The notes: generated from the sequence alone by a model not told the origin. A stretch of 35,107 nt of DNA from a candidate division WOR-3 bacterium (GCA_039801725.1 JBDRVE010000017.1:1-35107); one strand, 5' to 3'. Shown: positions 15,818 through 25,122, counted from the first letter of the stretch. Program-made: numbers and translations.

Positions 15818-18250
15818 ATGCAGGATAGATTTACCAACCGTTTAAGAAAAGTTATTAACATTGCCCGTCAGGAGGCAATTAGAATGCATCATGATTATAT
15901 TGGTTCCGAACATTTACTTTTGGGAATTATAAAGGAAGGCGAGGGAGTTGCGGCGTTGGTCTTATCCAATTTGGGAATTGAAAGAGACGAGTTGATTTCG
16001 GCAATTGAAAATGCCATAAGTTATGGCAAAACACCAATTATTTTGGGAGAAATTCCTTTAAATCAGGAGGCGAGGAGGATTTTAAATTATGCGATGGAAG
16101 AGGCGAGGAGGATGAACCATTCTTATATTGGTACTGAACATCTTTTGTTAGGAATTTTAAGAGAAGAACAATCAGTAGCGGCGCAAGTTTTATTCTCGTT
16201 GGGAATTGATATTGATATTGTCCGTAGCGAAATAATGAAAGTCTTAGAGGGCGAATCCACGGGGCAAGCAATTCCGCGAGGTAAATCTAAAACACCCGCC
16301 TTGGACTATTTCTCTCGAGATTTAACCCAATTGGCAAGGGAAGATAAACTTGACCCAATTATTGGCCGTGAGAAAGAGATTGAAAGAGTAATTCAAATAT
16401 TGGTGAGAAGAAAGAAAAATAATCCCGTTTTAATTGGTGAAGCGGGAGTGGGTAAAACCGCAATTGTTGAAGGGCTTGCCCAAAGGATTGTTGAAGGTCG
16501 GGTTCCTTCTTTATTGAAAAATAAAAGGGTTTTAGCATTAGATTTGCCAGCCTTAATTGCCGGTACAAAATATCGAGGCCAGTTTGAAGAGAGAATGAAA
16601 ACAGTGCTTAATGAGATAACAAAATCAGGTGATGTGATTCTTTTTATTGATGAACTACACACAATTGTTGGTGCCGGTGCTGCCGAAGGAGCGATTGATG
16701 CTTCTAATATTTTAAAACCAGCATTGGCAAGAGGAGAAATTCAATGTATTGGCGCTACCACTTTTGAAGAGTATCGGAAATATATTGAAAAACATTCAGC
16801 CTTAGAAAGAAGATTTCAGCCAATTATTGTTGAGCCCCCATCGGTAGAGGAAACGATTAAGATTTTACAAGGGCTTAAAGAGAAATACGAATTACATCAT
16901 GGGGTGATATATACCGATGAGGCTTTAGAAGCCTGTGCCTATCTTGCTGATAGATATATTACTGACCGCTATTTACCCGACAAAGCAATTGATGTGATGG
17001 ATGAGGCTGGTGCTCGCGTGAAATTATTGAGACCGGTTTTTAATCCGGAGATTGAAGAGTTAGAAAGAAGATTAGAAAGAATAAAAAGAATGAAGGAAGA
17101 GGCGGTAAGAAAACAGGAATTTGAAAAGGCAGCCGAAATCCGAGATGAGCAGCGAAGATTAACAGAACTTTTGAAGAAAAAAAGAAAAGAGATGGAAAAG
17201 AAAGGTGGTTTTCCAGTGGTAATGCCGGAAGATGTTGCTCAAGTGGTTTCAATGTGGTCAGGAATTCCGCTGCAAAGAATCGAAGAGAGTGAACAACAGC
17301 GACTTTTAAAGATGGAAGAAGAGTTAAAGAAGAGGATCGTTGGTCAAGATCACGCAATTGAAGCGGTTGCTCAAGCGACAAGAAGAAGTCGGGCAGGAAT
17401 TAAAGACCCAAGAAGACCGATTGGTTCTTTTATTTTCTTGGGTCCTACTGGCGTTGGTAAAACCGAATTAGCAAGGGTTTTGGCAAAATTTCTCTTTGGT
17501 CACGAAGATGCCCTTATTAGAATAGATATGTCGGAATATATGGAAAAATTCAATGTTTCTCGCTTAATTGGTGCACCACCTGGTTATGTGGGTTATGAAG
17601 AAGGTGGTCAACTAACTGAGAAAGTGAGAAGAAAACCTTATTCGGTTGTTTTATTTGATGAAATTGAAAAAGCCCATCCGGATGTTTTTAATATTTTATT
17701 ACAAATTTTGGAAGACGGTCAATTAACCGATGCCTTTGGTCGGAGAGTCAATTTTAGAAATTGTGTGATTATAATGACATCAAATATTGGTACTGCGGAA
17801 ATAAAGAAATCAAGTGGGTTTGGTTTTACTTCAGGTAGCCCAGAGGAGAGTTATGAGAAGATGAAAGAAAGGATTTTAATGGAAGTAAAAAAGGTCTTCC
17901 GACCGGAATTTATTAACCGGGTAGATGAGATTATTGTTTTTAGACCTTTAGGAAAAGAGGAAATGGAAAAGATTGTTGATATTCAGATTAATGATATAAA
18001 TGAGAGATTAAAAGAGAAAGGTTTAAAATTGGTTTTATCTCCGGAAGCAAAGGAGGTTCTTGTTGAACAAGGTTTTGACCCGGAATATGGTGCCCGACCA
18101 TTAAAGAGAGCAATCAGAAGATTGATTGAAGACCCCTTAGCCGAAGAGATATTAAAAGGAAAATTTAAAGAAAGTTCTATTGTCTATATTGAAAGGGAAG
18201 GGAACGAATTACGTTTTGTTGCCAAAAAACCAGAGGAATTAAAAGTTTAA
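15818..18250 (+). CDS. clpC: ATP-dependent Clp protease ATPase subunit ClpC
   Basis: An 810-residue AAA+ unfoldase of normal ClpC length. It has two Clp-N repeats (about 4-70 and 78-143, each with H-x-Y-I-G-x-E-H-L-L-L-G). First ATPase domain: Walker A G-E-A-G-V-G-K-T at 207-214 and [10 protein letters not shown] middle UVR-type segment (about 410-455, [10 protein letters not shown]) distinguishes ClpC from ClpB. Second ATPase domain: G-P-T-G-V-G-K-T at 542-549. The S-G-F-G-F loop near residue 670 is where ClpP docks. It feeds unfolded proteins to ClpP. McsA, McsB and CtsR are not adjacent. bamA follows eight bases later, so the two are likely co-transcribed. Confidence 0.97.
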   Translation: MQDRFTNRLRKVINIARQEAIRMHHDYIGSEHLLLGIIKEGEGVAALVLSNLGIERDELISAIENAISYGKTPIILGEIPLNQEARRILNYAMEEARRMNHSYIGTEHLLLGILREEQSVAAQVLFSLGIDIDIVRSEIMKVLEGESTGQAIPRGKSKTPALDYFSRDLTQLAREDKLDPIIGREKEIERVIQILVRRKKNNPVLIGEAGVGKTAIVEGLAQRIVEGRVPSLLKNKRVLALDLPALIAGTKYRGQFEERMKTVLNEITKSGDVILFIDELHTIVGAGAAEGAIDASNILKPALARGEIQCIGATTFEEYRKYIEKHSALERRFQPIIVEPPSVEETIKILQGLKEKYELHHGVIYTDEALEACAYLADRYITDRYLPDKAIDVMDEAGARVKLLRPVFNPEIEELERRLERIKRMKEEAVRKQEFEKAAEIRDEQRRLTELLKKKRKEMEKKGGFPVVMPEDVAQVVSMWSGIPLQRIEESEQQRLLKMEEELKKRIVGQDHAIEAVAQATRRSRAGIKDPRRPIGSFIFLGPTGVGKTELARVLAKFLFGHEDALIRIDMSEYMEKFNVSRLIGAPPGYVGYEEGGQLTEKVRRKPYSVVLFDEIEKAHPDVFNILLQILEDGQLTDAFGRRVNFRNCVIIMTSNIGTAEIKKSSGFGFTSGSPEESYEKMKERILMEVKKVFRPEFINRVDEIIVFRPLGKEEMEKIVDIQINDINERLKEKGLKLVLSPEAKEVLVEQGFDPEYGARPLKRAIRRLIEDPLAEEILKGKFKESSIVYIEREGNELRFVAKKPEELKV

Positions 18251-18258
18251 ATAAATAG

Positions 18259-20466
18259 GTGCTTAAAAAGTCTTTATTTTTATCTTTCTTTATTTTCTCT
18301 TTTCTTTTTTCACAAATAATTTATCAAGTTCGAGCAAAAACTGAATTTATTGATACTTTAACTGTCCTTAATCTATGCGGAATAAAACCAGGAGAAATTC
18401 TCTCTTCCGAAAGGGTCGCCGAGGCAATTAAAAAAATATACAAAAGCGGACTTTTTAGTGATATAAAAGCAGAAACAACAATTACTGATAAAGGAATAAT
18501 TTTAATTTTTACTACTAAAGATAATCCATTATTAAAAGATATCATCTTTTCGGGCAATCAAAAAGTTAAAACTAAAGAGTTAAAAGAAAAAATTAAATAT
18601 AAAAAAGGAGAAGTGATTAGTGAATATAAGATATTTAATTATCAAAAAGAAATTTTAAACCTTTATAAAGAAAAAGGTTTTGTGGCACCAAAGGTTTTTT
18701 ATACCAAATCAGAAAGAGATTCCCAGAATATGGTAACAATCACCTTTCATATTGAAGAAGGTAAGAAATATAAAATAAGAAAAATAAATCTGATTGGTGT
18801 TAAAAATTTAAAAGAAAATAAGATAAAAAGAAAATTAGTTAATCGAGAAAAGAGATGGTATCGGAAAGGGATTTTTAAAGAAGAGGAGTTTAAAAAGGAT
18901 TTGACAAGGATAACCGATTATTACAAAGAGAATGGTTTCTTACAAGTAAAGATAGTTGACTACGAATTAAAAAGCGAAGGTGATTGGTTAGAAATTAATA
19001 TTCAATTAGAAGAAGGGAAAAAATTTTATTTAGGAGATATTAATTTTAGTGGTAATAATTCTATTGGCATAGAAAGTTTAAAGAAAGCAATAAAATTGAA
19101 AAAAGGTGATTATTATAATGTCAAAAAGATGAATTTAAGTTTGCAGGAATTGTATAATCTCTATCAAGAAGAAGGTTATTTATATTGTCAGATTAATCCG
19201 ATTGAAGAAATTAGAAATGATACCGTTGATGTGAATTATGAGATAAAAGAAGGAAATCCGGTTAAGATTAGATTGGTTAATATTGAGGGTAATGAGCGGA
19301 CAAAAGATAAGGTTATCAGAAGGGAGATAGTTACTTTACCGGGAGATTTATTTAAGAAATCTTTATTGATAAGAAGTCAAAGAAATATTTTTAACTTAGG
19401 ATTTTTTGAGGATATCAGTGTTGATTTTACACCGGTAGATAGCGAATATATTGATTTAAATTATAAAGTAAAAGAGAAAGTAACTTTTGGACAGGTAAGT
19501 GCCAGTGTTTCTTATTCTCAAAAAGAGAAGATTGTCGGCGGTTTTGAAATATCTCAGCCTAACTTATTTGGTAAAGGTCAAAAGATATACTTAAAATTAG
19601 AAAAGGGTGGAACGGTTACTAATTTACAAATGGGTTTTGAAGAACCTTATCTTTTTGATATTCCTTTTTCTTGTGGTTTTAATTTGTTATACTATTCCTA
19701 TGCTTATGATTATTATGATAAACTTGACCGAAATCTTTCTTTTAATTTCTCCTATCCAATAATTCTTGATTATACAAGAATTTATTGGGGATTGAAATTT
19801 GGTAGTAGTTATATTCCACCAAAAAGTATTAAAGATACCAAAGTGCCAAAAGAAGTATATCGGGATACAATAAAAAAGATATATCTCTCACCAAATTTTT
19901 CTATTATTCGGGATGCTCGGGATTATGTTTTTAACCCCAGTGCTGGTTCTTATTATTTATATTCTTTTGATATCTCAACTTTAAAGATTAACTTTTTAAG
20001 ACAGATAATAGATGTGCGGGTCTATTTCCCCTTATTTTGGAAATTTTCTTTGATGGCAAGAACAAGGATTGGTTATATTACTGAATTGAAAAGAAACGAT
20101 ACTGTACCTTTATACGAACGATTTTATTTAGGTGGTGTTGGTGAAGAAGGTATTCGTGGTTATCCTGACCGTTCAATTTCACCAGTAAAAGATGGTTATT
20201 TAGTGGGTGGCAAGGCAATGACCATTTTCAATTTAGAATATAAATTAAAATTGGCTTATTATCTTTCCTTTATTGCTTTCTTTGATTGTGGAAATTGTTT
20301 TGAAGATTTAAATAAGATAAATTTTGGAACCTTTAAAAGGGGAGTTGGTGTCGGTGTCCGAGTAGAAGTACCAATGTTAGGATTGATTGGCTTTGATTTA
20401 GGCTACGGTTTTGACCGCGAAGGAAATAAATTAGAACCCCATTTCCAATTTGGCAAGACTTTTTAA
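18259..20466 (+). CDS. bamA: Outer-membrane protein assembly factor BamA
   Basis: A 735-residue Omp85 protein: signal peptide (about 1-19), about five POTRA domains (roughly 20-400) with repeated I-x-G-N/V-x-K...K-K-G-D/E-x-x patterns, and a C-terminal 16-strand barrel. Its lid-loop motif is G-I-R-G-Y at 631-635, the equivalent of the conserved V-R-G-F; Arg633 is the key residue. The protein ends in Phe, as expected for a barrel insertion signal. BamA folds outer-membrane proteins, here presumably including the porin and the DUF5916 barrel. The start is GTG 18259, eight bases after clpC, with only weak AGG-type pairing. The two genes appear to form one unit. Confidence 0.93.
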   Translation: MLKKSLFLSFFIFSFLFSQIIYQVRAKTEFIDTLTVLNLCGIKPGEILSSERVAEAIKKIYKSGLFSDIKAETTITDKGIILIFTTKDNPLLKDIIFSGNQKVKTKELKEKIKYKKGEVISEYKIFNYQKEILNLYKEKGFVAPKVFYTKSERDSQNMVTITFHIEEGKKYKIRKINLIGVKNLKENKIKRKLVNREKRWYRKGIFKEEEFKKDLTRITDYYKENGFLQVKIVDYELKSEGDWLEINIQLEEGKKFYLGDINFSGNNSIGIESLKKAIKLKKGDYYNVKKMNLSLQELYNLYQEEGYLYCQINPIEEIRNDTVDVNYEIKEGNPVKIRLVNIEGNERTKDKVIRREIVTLPGDLFKKSLLIRSQRNIFNLGFFEDISVDFTPVDSEYIDLNYKVKEKVTFGQVSASVSYSQKEKIVGGFEISQPNLFGKGQKIYLKLEKGGTVTNLQMGFEEPYLFDIPFSCGFNLLYYSYAYDYYDKLDRNLSFNFSYPIILDYTRIYWGLKFGSSYIPPKSIKDTKVPKEVYRDTIKKIYLSPNFSIIRDARDYVFNPSAGSYYLYSFDISTLKINFLRQIIDVRVYFPLFWKFSLMARTRIGYITELKRNDTVPLYERFYLGGVGEEGIRGYPDRSISPVKDGYLVGGKAMTIFNLEYKLKLAYYLSFIAFFDCGNCFEDLNKINFGTFKRGVGVGVRVEVPMLGLIGFDLGYGFDREGNKLEPHFQFGKTF

Positions 20467-20492
20467 AATATTTATAGATTTTTTATTATTCT

Positions 20493-21023
20493 TTACCAAA
20501 TAAAAGTAATCTTTTTTATTTCATAATAGTCACCGGTTTGAAATTTTGAAAAATAGATACCGGGATTAACCTTTTGCTGAAAGTTATTTTCGCCTTGCCA
20601 GTTGACTGAGTAGATACCAGGTTTTTTATTTTCATTAATCAATATCTTTATAATCCTTCCCATTCGGTCATAAATAAAAAGTTTTACATTACTTTGATTT
20701 TTAAGGGAAAAAAGAATTCTTGTTTTATGAAAGAAAGGATTAGGAAAGGGGTTATATAATTTTGTTTCTAATTGATGGGGATTTGGTAATTCTTCCTTTT
20801 CCTTAATACTTACTTGTGGCTCTCTTATCCAGAAACCAATAAAACCAAGATAATTAGGGTTTGTTAGATAGCTGATAGCATTTTGGGAGAGAGAATTTTT
20901 TGCTTGATAATTGGTATTAGTTAAATTTTTTCCATCGCTGTTTATTGTATACCAATCACAATAATATTGAGAAAAAGCATAAGAGATAAAAAGAAGATAA
21001 AGAAAGATTTTTAGTTTACTCAT
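20493..21023 (-). CDS. Small secreted protein with C-terminal sorting/FlgD-Ig-like domain
   Basis: A 176-residue exported protein: signal peptide (about 1-18, ending A-F-S-Q), a middle of about 70 residues without a recognised fold, and a C-terminal ~90-residue domain. That domain reads L-Y-N-P-F-P-N-P-F, I-L-F-S-L, V-K-L-F-I-Y-D-R-M-G-R-I-I-K, N-P-G-I-Y-F-S-K-F-Q-T-G. This is the pattern of type IX secretion type A sorting domains and FlgD-like Ig domains found through the FCB group. Its ATG overlaps the stop of the large repeat protein by eight bases, so the two are made together. It could be a partner or anchor for that protein (inference). Only 26 bases separate it from the converging bamA gene. 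Confidence 0.75.
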   Translation of the reverse strand: MSKLKIFLYLLFISYAFSQYYCDWYTINSDGKNLTNTNYQAKNSLSQNAISYLTNPNYLGFIGFWIREPQVSIKEKEELPNPHQLETKLYNPFPNPFFHKTRILFSLKNQSNVKLFIYDRMGRIIKILINENKKPGIYSVNWQGENNFQQKVNPGIYFSKFQTGDYYEIKKITFIW

Positions 21024-23043
21024 TCTTCCTCCCCTTTTCTTTTTCCCTTAACAATTTTCTCCATTCCTCTTTTGCTTTTTGGGATGTTTCGTATTCTTTT
21101 AATATACCAAAGGCAATCCAATCAAAAGAGATATTAGTATTTTCTCCCCAGGTAGGAATTTTCTTTAAGATAATTTCAAAACCGTTTGTTTTAATTCTGC
21201 TTACATAAAGTAAACCAGTAGGTTCCTCTTTCGGAGTAACAACAATTCTAACCGGAATGTCAGTTCTAATATTTTGGGAAAAGACTTCCGGAAAAGAGAT
21301 TTCGGCTTTGCCATTATTGAGTCTTCCGCTACCAGCAGTAATTATTGATAAGTCAGGACTGATAATACAAGGTGCTTCTTTATCATCCCAAAGACCACCA
21401 GTATACCAACCACCAGTCGCATAACCACGACCATAGGCTTGGATAGCAGTATCAGTCGCAACATTGCCATAGGCATGGGCATAAAGTCCTTCGGCTCCGC
21501 TATTACTGGCAAAAAAATCACCGCCTGCTATGTCTCCGATAGCATACACACCGTAACTGCCGGCATTATAAACAGTTACTCCATTAAGCCCAGCCTGGTT
21601 AATATGTAAACCATAATTTGTAGCATTGTCAATATAGATACCATAAAAAGAAGAATTGGAAATACGGACACCAGAACTGGCTCGATTGATTATTATCCCA
21701 TTTGAGGCAGTATCAATATAAATACCATTAGAGGTACTATCAATATAAACACCATTAAGAGATGCTCGATTTATTCCTAAACCAACACTTGTTCTCTGAA
21801 TATTTAAACCTGTTGGTGCATAGCGGATATAAATACCGGTATTGGCACTGTCAATTTCAAGACCAAAATTGGCACTGTCAATAAAGACACCACTTCCTGA
21901 ACAGCGATATACCCGCAGACCGTTATTCCCTGCTCGGGAAATATTTACAGCATAAATAGCATTACCAATGTTAATTCCTCTATTTGCGTTGCCAATATAA
22001 ACACCATCAATTGTACTGTCAATATAGCTACCATAATTACTTGCCCGGTAAACCCTTATACCTGTTTGGGCGCGATTTATATTAATACCATAAATAGCAG
22101 CACTGTCGATATTGACACCAGTATAAGTTATCCGACCAATAGCAAGACCAGTGCCGACATATCCAACCGAAATACCGGCACTAAAGGCAGTATCAATTGC
22201 TAAACCATGACCAGCAGGATTTTTAATCCGCATAATTGCATTAGGATAACTAACATTTCCACTGAGAGTACAAGGTTTAAAAATATCAACTCCTCTTATT
22301 GAATTATCAGTAATTTTTGAGGAATTGACAACTTCGTTAGCAATTAATGGGTTTGGATAATTACCAGTTAAATCGCCACCGGCTGGACCAGTTGGTGGTA
22401 AGCCAGTAATAGCAACATTAGCGGCATTGGTTATCTGTCCTTTTTCATTTACAGTGATTTGGGCAACATTTGTCGCATCACCATAAGTGCCAGCAGTAAC
22501 ACCGGTAGCAGATAAATCGTCAGCAATAATTGTGCCGTCTTGAATTTCATCGGTATTTATTGGTGGACTAATTGGTCTTTGGATTTGGGCATTTAAGGCA
22601 TAATTGGCGCTATCAGCTTTTCTTGATAGATAAGAGTAGGCATTACTAACAATTCTTATTCTTGGTATCATTGGTGAATGAGGGTTTACTTGCATTTCTA
22701 AATAACAATTGCCATCTATCGGAAGAGAAGAAATTGGCACAACACTTCCTAAAAGGACATTAAAAAGCCCAGATTGGGTTTGAACATTTTGGGTTTCGTT
22801 CCAAAAAGCAATGCCACCAGTAGGAGAAGTAAATAAGCGAAAAGTTATTGAATAAATAGAATCTAAAACTGGTTGACCATTAATATCAGTAAGTTTTCCT
22901 TGAAAATTAAGCATCAAGGGAATAGTAATTTGGTCGGTATTAGGAGAGATAGGTTTTAAGGAATTTAAAGAACTGAGTGTCGGAGGATTAGCAAAAACAA
23001 TAAAAAAGAGAATTGATAAGAAAATTAAAGAATTTTTAAACAT
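21016..23043 (-). CDS. Large secreted protein with tandem 9-10-residue repeats
   Basis: A 675-residue exported protein. Signal peptide about 1-20. Residues ~43-145 form the domain seen at the start of many surface or tail-fibre-like proteins (L-N-F-Q-G-K-L-T-D-I-N-G-Q-P, G-L-F-N-V-L-L-G-S, N-A-Y-S-Y-L-S). A Gly/Asn/Thr-rich linker (~165-260) has G-G-D-L-T-G-N-Y-P-N-P, known from fibre proteins. Residues ~280-505 hold about 23 short repeats of the type G-[VIL]-x-I-[DNR]-x-A-x-x. A Gly/Ala-rich zone (505-550) and a final beta domain (about 560-648: P-V-R-I-V-V-T-P and T-N-G-F-E-I) follow, then a charged helix. AAGGGGG precedes the ATG. Probably a surface fibre or adhesin; function unproven. Confidence 0.75.
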   Translation of the reverse strand: MFKNSLIFLSILFFIVFANPPTLSSLNSLKPISPNTDQITIPLMLNFQGKLTDINGQPVLDSIYSITFRLFTSPTGGIAFWNETQNVQTQSGLFNVLLGSVVPISSLPIDGNCYLEMQVNPHSPMIPRIRIVSNAYSYLSRKADSANYALNAQIQRPISPPINTDEIQDGTIIADDLSATGVTAGTYGDATNVAQITVNEKGQITNAANVAITGLPPTGPAGGDLTGNYPNPLIANEVVNSSKITDNSIRGVDIFKPCTLSGNVSYPNAIMRIKNPAGHGLAIDTAFSAGISVGYVGTGLAIGRITYTGVNIDSAAIYGININRAQTGIRVYRASNYGSYIDSTIDGVYIGNANRGINIGNAIYAVNISRAGNNGLRVYRCSGSGVFIDSANFGLEIDSANTGIYIRYAPTGLNIQRTSVGLGINRASLNGVYIDSTSNGIYIDTASNGIIINRASSGVRISNSSFYGIYIDNATNYGLHINQAGLNGVTVYNAGSYGVYAIGDIAGGDFFASNSGAEGLYAHAYGNVATDTAIQAYGRGYATGGWYTGGLWDDKEAPCIISPDLSIITAGSGRLNNGKAEISFPEVFSQNIRTDIPVRIVVTPKEEPTGLLYVSRIKTNGFEIILKKIPTWGENTNISFDWIAFGILKEYETSQKAKEEWRKLLREKEKGRKNE
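21529..22206 (-). repeat. Coding repeat array: about 23 units of 9-10 residues
   Basis: Covers residues ~280-505 of the large secreted protein. Units start with Gly, then hydrophobic-x-Ile, then Asp/Asn/Arg-x-Ala/Ser, for example G-V-Y-I-D-S-T-S-N, G-I-Y-I-D-T-A-S-N, G-I-I-I-N-R-A-S-S. Alternating hydrophobic residues and a fixed Gly suggest a beta-solenoid in which each unit is one strand and one turn. The DNA is diverged between units, so the array is old rather than recently expanded. Confidence 0.75.
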
Positions 23044-23119
23044 TTTTTTTACCCCCTTGATATCCTTTGCACCTAAAGATATCCTTTGTCGTTTTAGGCT
23101 CGGTGCCGCCGATAAAACT
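23044..23119 (-). promoter_or_regulatory. Structured mRNA leader of the large secreted protein gene
   Basis: About 75 bases of leader follow the predicted start near 23119. On the minus strand the 11-mer CAAAGGATATC occurs twice (complements at 23078-23088 and 23059-23069; spacing 19). CCTAAA (23093-23098 complement) pairs with TTTAGG (23072-23077 complement) to form a 6-bp stem whose 15-base loop holds the first 11-mer. The second 11-mer abuts the AAGGGGG ribosome site (23052-23058 complement). The first part is GC-rich (GGCGGCACCGAGCC) in an otherwise AT-rich spacer. It may be a regulatory leader; I could not match it to a known riboswitch class. Confidence 0.5.
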
Positions 23120-23125
23120 TTCTAA

Positions 23126-23154
23126 AATTTAAACTAAAAATATTTTTATGTCAA
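23126..23154 (-). promoter_or_regulatory. Promoter of the large secreted protein unit
   Basis: On the minus strand: perfect TTGACA (23149-23154), 17-base spacer, TAAATT (23126-23131). This is the same -35/-10 pair as the promoter at 1895-1923. Confidence 0.65.
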
Positions 23155-23297
23155 TAAGAAAAATATTAAATTAGATTTTTATTAAATGTATCTTAAAATA
23201 TGATTGACAAGCAGTAGTATAGCTAGTATCTGAATGGTAAATTTAACTAACAAAAATTATTGAGTAGATTAAAAATTTCCTTATAGAAACTTCAAAA

Positions 23298-23924
23298 TTA
23301 GGTAATTAATTTAATCCGCCATTTTGTACGGATTATTGGTAGACAGTAATTGTAATATTTTCTTAGAAATTCCATTGTTTTTTTATCACTGGGATAGCCC
23401 GAACCGAAATCGCCGTATTTCTTTTTAAAATTTCTTATAATCCTATCCCTTTCTACTTTGGCAATTATTGAAGCAGCACTTACTACTTCATATTTTTTAT
23501 CTGCCTTATTTTCGCCAATAATTTTTGGTGTGATATTCTTCTTATTTAATAAATTTTTTAATTCTTCACAATACTTTTTAATTCCCCTTTGATTTACAGG
23601 ACAATCAAAATAGATAATATCGGGATTTAATTTCTCAATAATTTTTGCCATATTTTTCAGTTCCAGAAAATTGAGGTTATATCTGTCAATAACTTTTGGT
23701 GATATTCTTTTGATAACTATTCTTTCAGCAATATCTTTTATTTTCTTTGCTAATCTTTCTCTTTTATCGGGTTTAAGTTGTTTAGAATCCTTTACACCAA
23801 TCTCTTTTAATTTTACAATATCTTTTTCTTCAACCAAAATTCCACAAATAACCATTGGACCAATAACACATCCTCTACCAGCCTCATCAATTCCTAAGAT
23901 ATAATTTTCTTTATTCAACTTCAA
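23298..23924 (-). CDS. rnhB: Ribonuclease HII, archaeal type
   Basis: A 208-residue enzyme that cuts RNA in RNA-DNA hybrids and at single ribonucleotides. Catalytic residues are visible as Asp13-Glu14 in G-I-D-E-A-G-R-G, Asp107 in I-I-Y-F-D-C-P and Asp142 in G-E-N-K-A-D-K-K-Y. Several stretches follow the archaeal rather than the usual bacterial pattern: V-I-G-P-M-V-I, the K-A-D-K-K-Y-E-V-V-S-A-A-S-I-I-A-K block, and G-D-F-G-S-G-Y-P-S-D-K-K-T. Last gene of the glmM-glmS-DUF167-DUF4837-rnhB run; it overlaps DUF4837 by 14 bases. Archaeal origin by transfer is an inference from motifs only. Confidence 0.95.
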   Translation of the reverse strand: MKLNKENYILGIDEAGRGCVIGPMVICGILVEEKDIVKLKEIGVKDSKQLKPDKRERLAKKIKDIAERIVIKRISPKVIDRYNLNFLELKNMAKIIEKLNPDIIYFDCPVNQRGIKKYCEELKNLLNKKNITPKIIGENKADKKYEVVSAASIIAKVERDRIIRNFKKKYGDFGSGYPSDKKTMEFLRKYYNYCLPIIRTKWRIKLIT

Positions 23925-24864
23925 AAGTTCTGAGAATTACATCTAATTGGAGTAAGTTATTTAACTTCTTTTCGCCGGGATAAAACAAGGTGCCATCAAT
24001 CAAATAGAATTTATCCTGATAATTAAAGGCATAAGAGATAAAAGGACCGCCAATAATATCTTTATCATTCTGCCAGACACCAATAAGTTTCAAAGCAGGT
24101 TGGTTTAAAAAATAGGTGCTTTCGGCATAAGTATATTCCCTTAAAATGTAATCGCCATTATAAAATTTTATCGTTAAACTATCTCTTAAATTGGCAATCT
24201 TTTCGGGCAATAATTCCCTTCTTGTGTTATCAAAATAGATAAATATTGATCTATCAGGATAATGGGTAAAGAGATAGATAAAATTATCTTTTTTATATTC
24301 TTCTTTTAAAATATATCTTTTTGGAATTTTAAAAGTAAAATGGTAATTTTCTTTCAGATATTTTATTTTTTCTTTATCAATACCAATAGAATAAGTATAA
24401 AGATGGATAAGGTCATAAATATGTTCTAAAAGAGAATAAAAAATTCTTTTCTCGTATCTTTTTAAGCCTTCTTTTAATAGATTTTTCTCACTACTGACAA
24501 AAATAAATATCTGTTGATTTTTGGTATATAAGTCTTTTAAACGAAAGAAGCCAAAGGTATCTCTTTTGATAATCTCAATTTTATCGCCAATCAAATCCGA
24601 AATAAATTCGTCAGATATTGTGCCAACTAAAAAGAGGGTAGTAAAATCTTTTAATAAAGGAAAACTTGCTAAGTTTTTATATTTAATAGTAAAATAAGGT
24701 TCAGGTTGGGGAGTATAAACTTTCTTTTCTAATATTTGCGAGATTAGATTTTCTATTTCATTTTGATATTCAGTAAAGATAATAACTTCTCTTAATTTAC
24801 CAATTGTTGGTGGTAGGGGAGAGCAAGAAAATAAGAAAAATATAAAAACCAATATTTTTCTCAT
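23911..24864 (-). CDS. DUF4837-family lipoprotein
   Basis: A 317-residue protein with a lipobox L-F-S-C (Cys14), so probably anchored in the envelope. The C-terminal region carries the DUF4837 pattern: L-K-L-I-G-V-W-Q-N-D, G-G-P-F-I-S-Y-A, D-G-T-L-F-Y-P-G-E-K-K, L-L-Q-L-D-V-I-L (family recognised from Bacteroidetes members). Earlier regions include F-K-I-P-K-R-Y and a D-R-S-I-F-I-Y-F segment. The biochemical role of the family is not known to me. It is encoded ten bases after DUF167 and overlaps rnhB, inside a unit otherwise devoted to amino-sugar synthesis. Confidence 0.8.
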   Translation of the reverse strand: MRKILVFIFFLFSCSPLPPTIGKLREVIIFTEYQNEIENLISQILEKKVYTPQPEPYFTIKYKNLASFPLLKDFTTLFLVGTISDEFISDLIGDKIEIIKRDTFGFFRLKDLYTKNQQIFIFVSSEKNLLKEGLKRYEKRIFYSLLEHIYDLIHLYTYSIGIDKEKIKYLKENYHFTFKIPKRYILKEEYKKDNFIYLFTHYPDRSIFIYFDNTRRELLPEKIANLRDSLTIKFYNGDYILREYTYAESTYFLNQPALKLIGVWQNDKDIIGGPFISYAFNYQDKFYLIDGTLFYPGEKKLNNLLQLDVILRTFEVE

Positions 24865-24873
24865 ACTTTTATT

Positions 24874-25122
24874 TTAAAGGGAAGTATTTATTATTTCAAT
24901 TATTTTATCTTTACTTTTTTCGCCTTTAATAATTTTTATTTGTCCTTTTTTCACATTAAAATATTCAGCTAAAATTTCAATCAAAACTTTATTTGCTTTT
25001 CCTTCAATGGGTGGAGCGGTTAAATAGACTTTTAATCTATCTTTTTCTTTTACTATCTCATTCTTTTTGGCGTTAGGAATAACTCGTATTTTTATTATTT
25101 GTGACTTATAATACTGTGACAC
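24874..25122 (-). CDS. DUF167 (YggU-family) small protein
   Basis: An 82-residue protein with the complete DUF167 pattern: I-K-I-R-V-I-P-N-A-K-K-N, L-K-V-Y-L-T-A-P-P-I-E-G-K-A-N-K, then I-K-I-I-K-G-E-K-S-K-D-K. The family is widespread and small, and its role is unknown. It overlaps the end of glmS by 17 bases. The first ~8 residues (M-S-Q-Y-Y-K-S-Q) fall in the overlap; there is no later Met before the conserved region. Confidence 0.9.
   Translation of the reverse strand: MSQYYKSQIIKIRVIPNAKKNEIVKEKDRLKVYLTAPPIEGKANKVLIEILAEYFNVKKGQIKIIKGEKSKDKIIEIINTSL

Noticed and set aside
17040-17381. Long minus-strand frames inside clpC and other large genes
   Set aside because: They are antisense to strongly conserved coding sequence, lack ribosome sites and give low-complexity products.
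23044-23119. Possible cyclic-di-GMP (GEMM) riboswitch, because of GACAAAGG and GCAAAGG segments
   Set aside because: The characteristic second hairpin and spacing are missing: only 13 bases lie between the two segments. Kept as an unclassified leader instead.
23204-23236. Plus-strand TTGACA followed 17 bases later by TATCTG and an ATG
   Set aside because: The -10 box is poor, the ATG is too close and opens only a nine-codon frame, and it would run antisense into rnhB.
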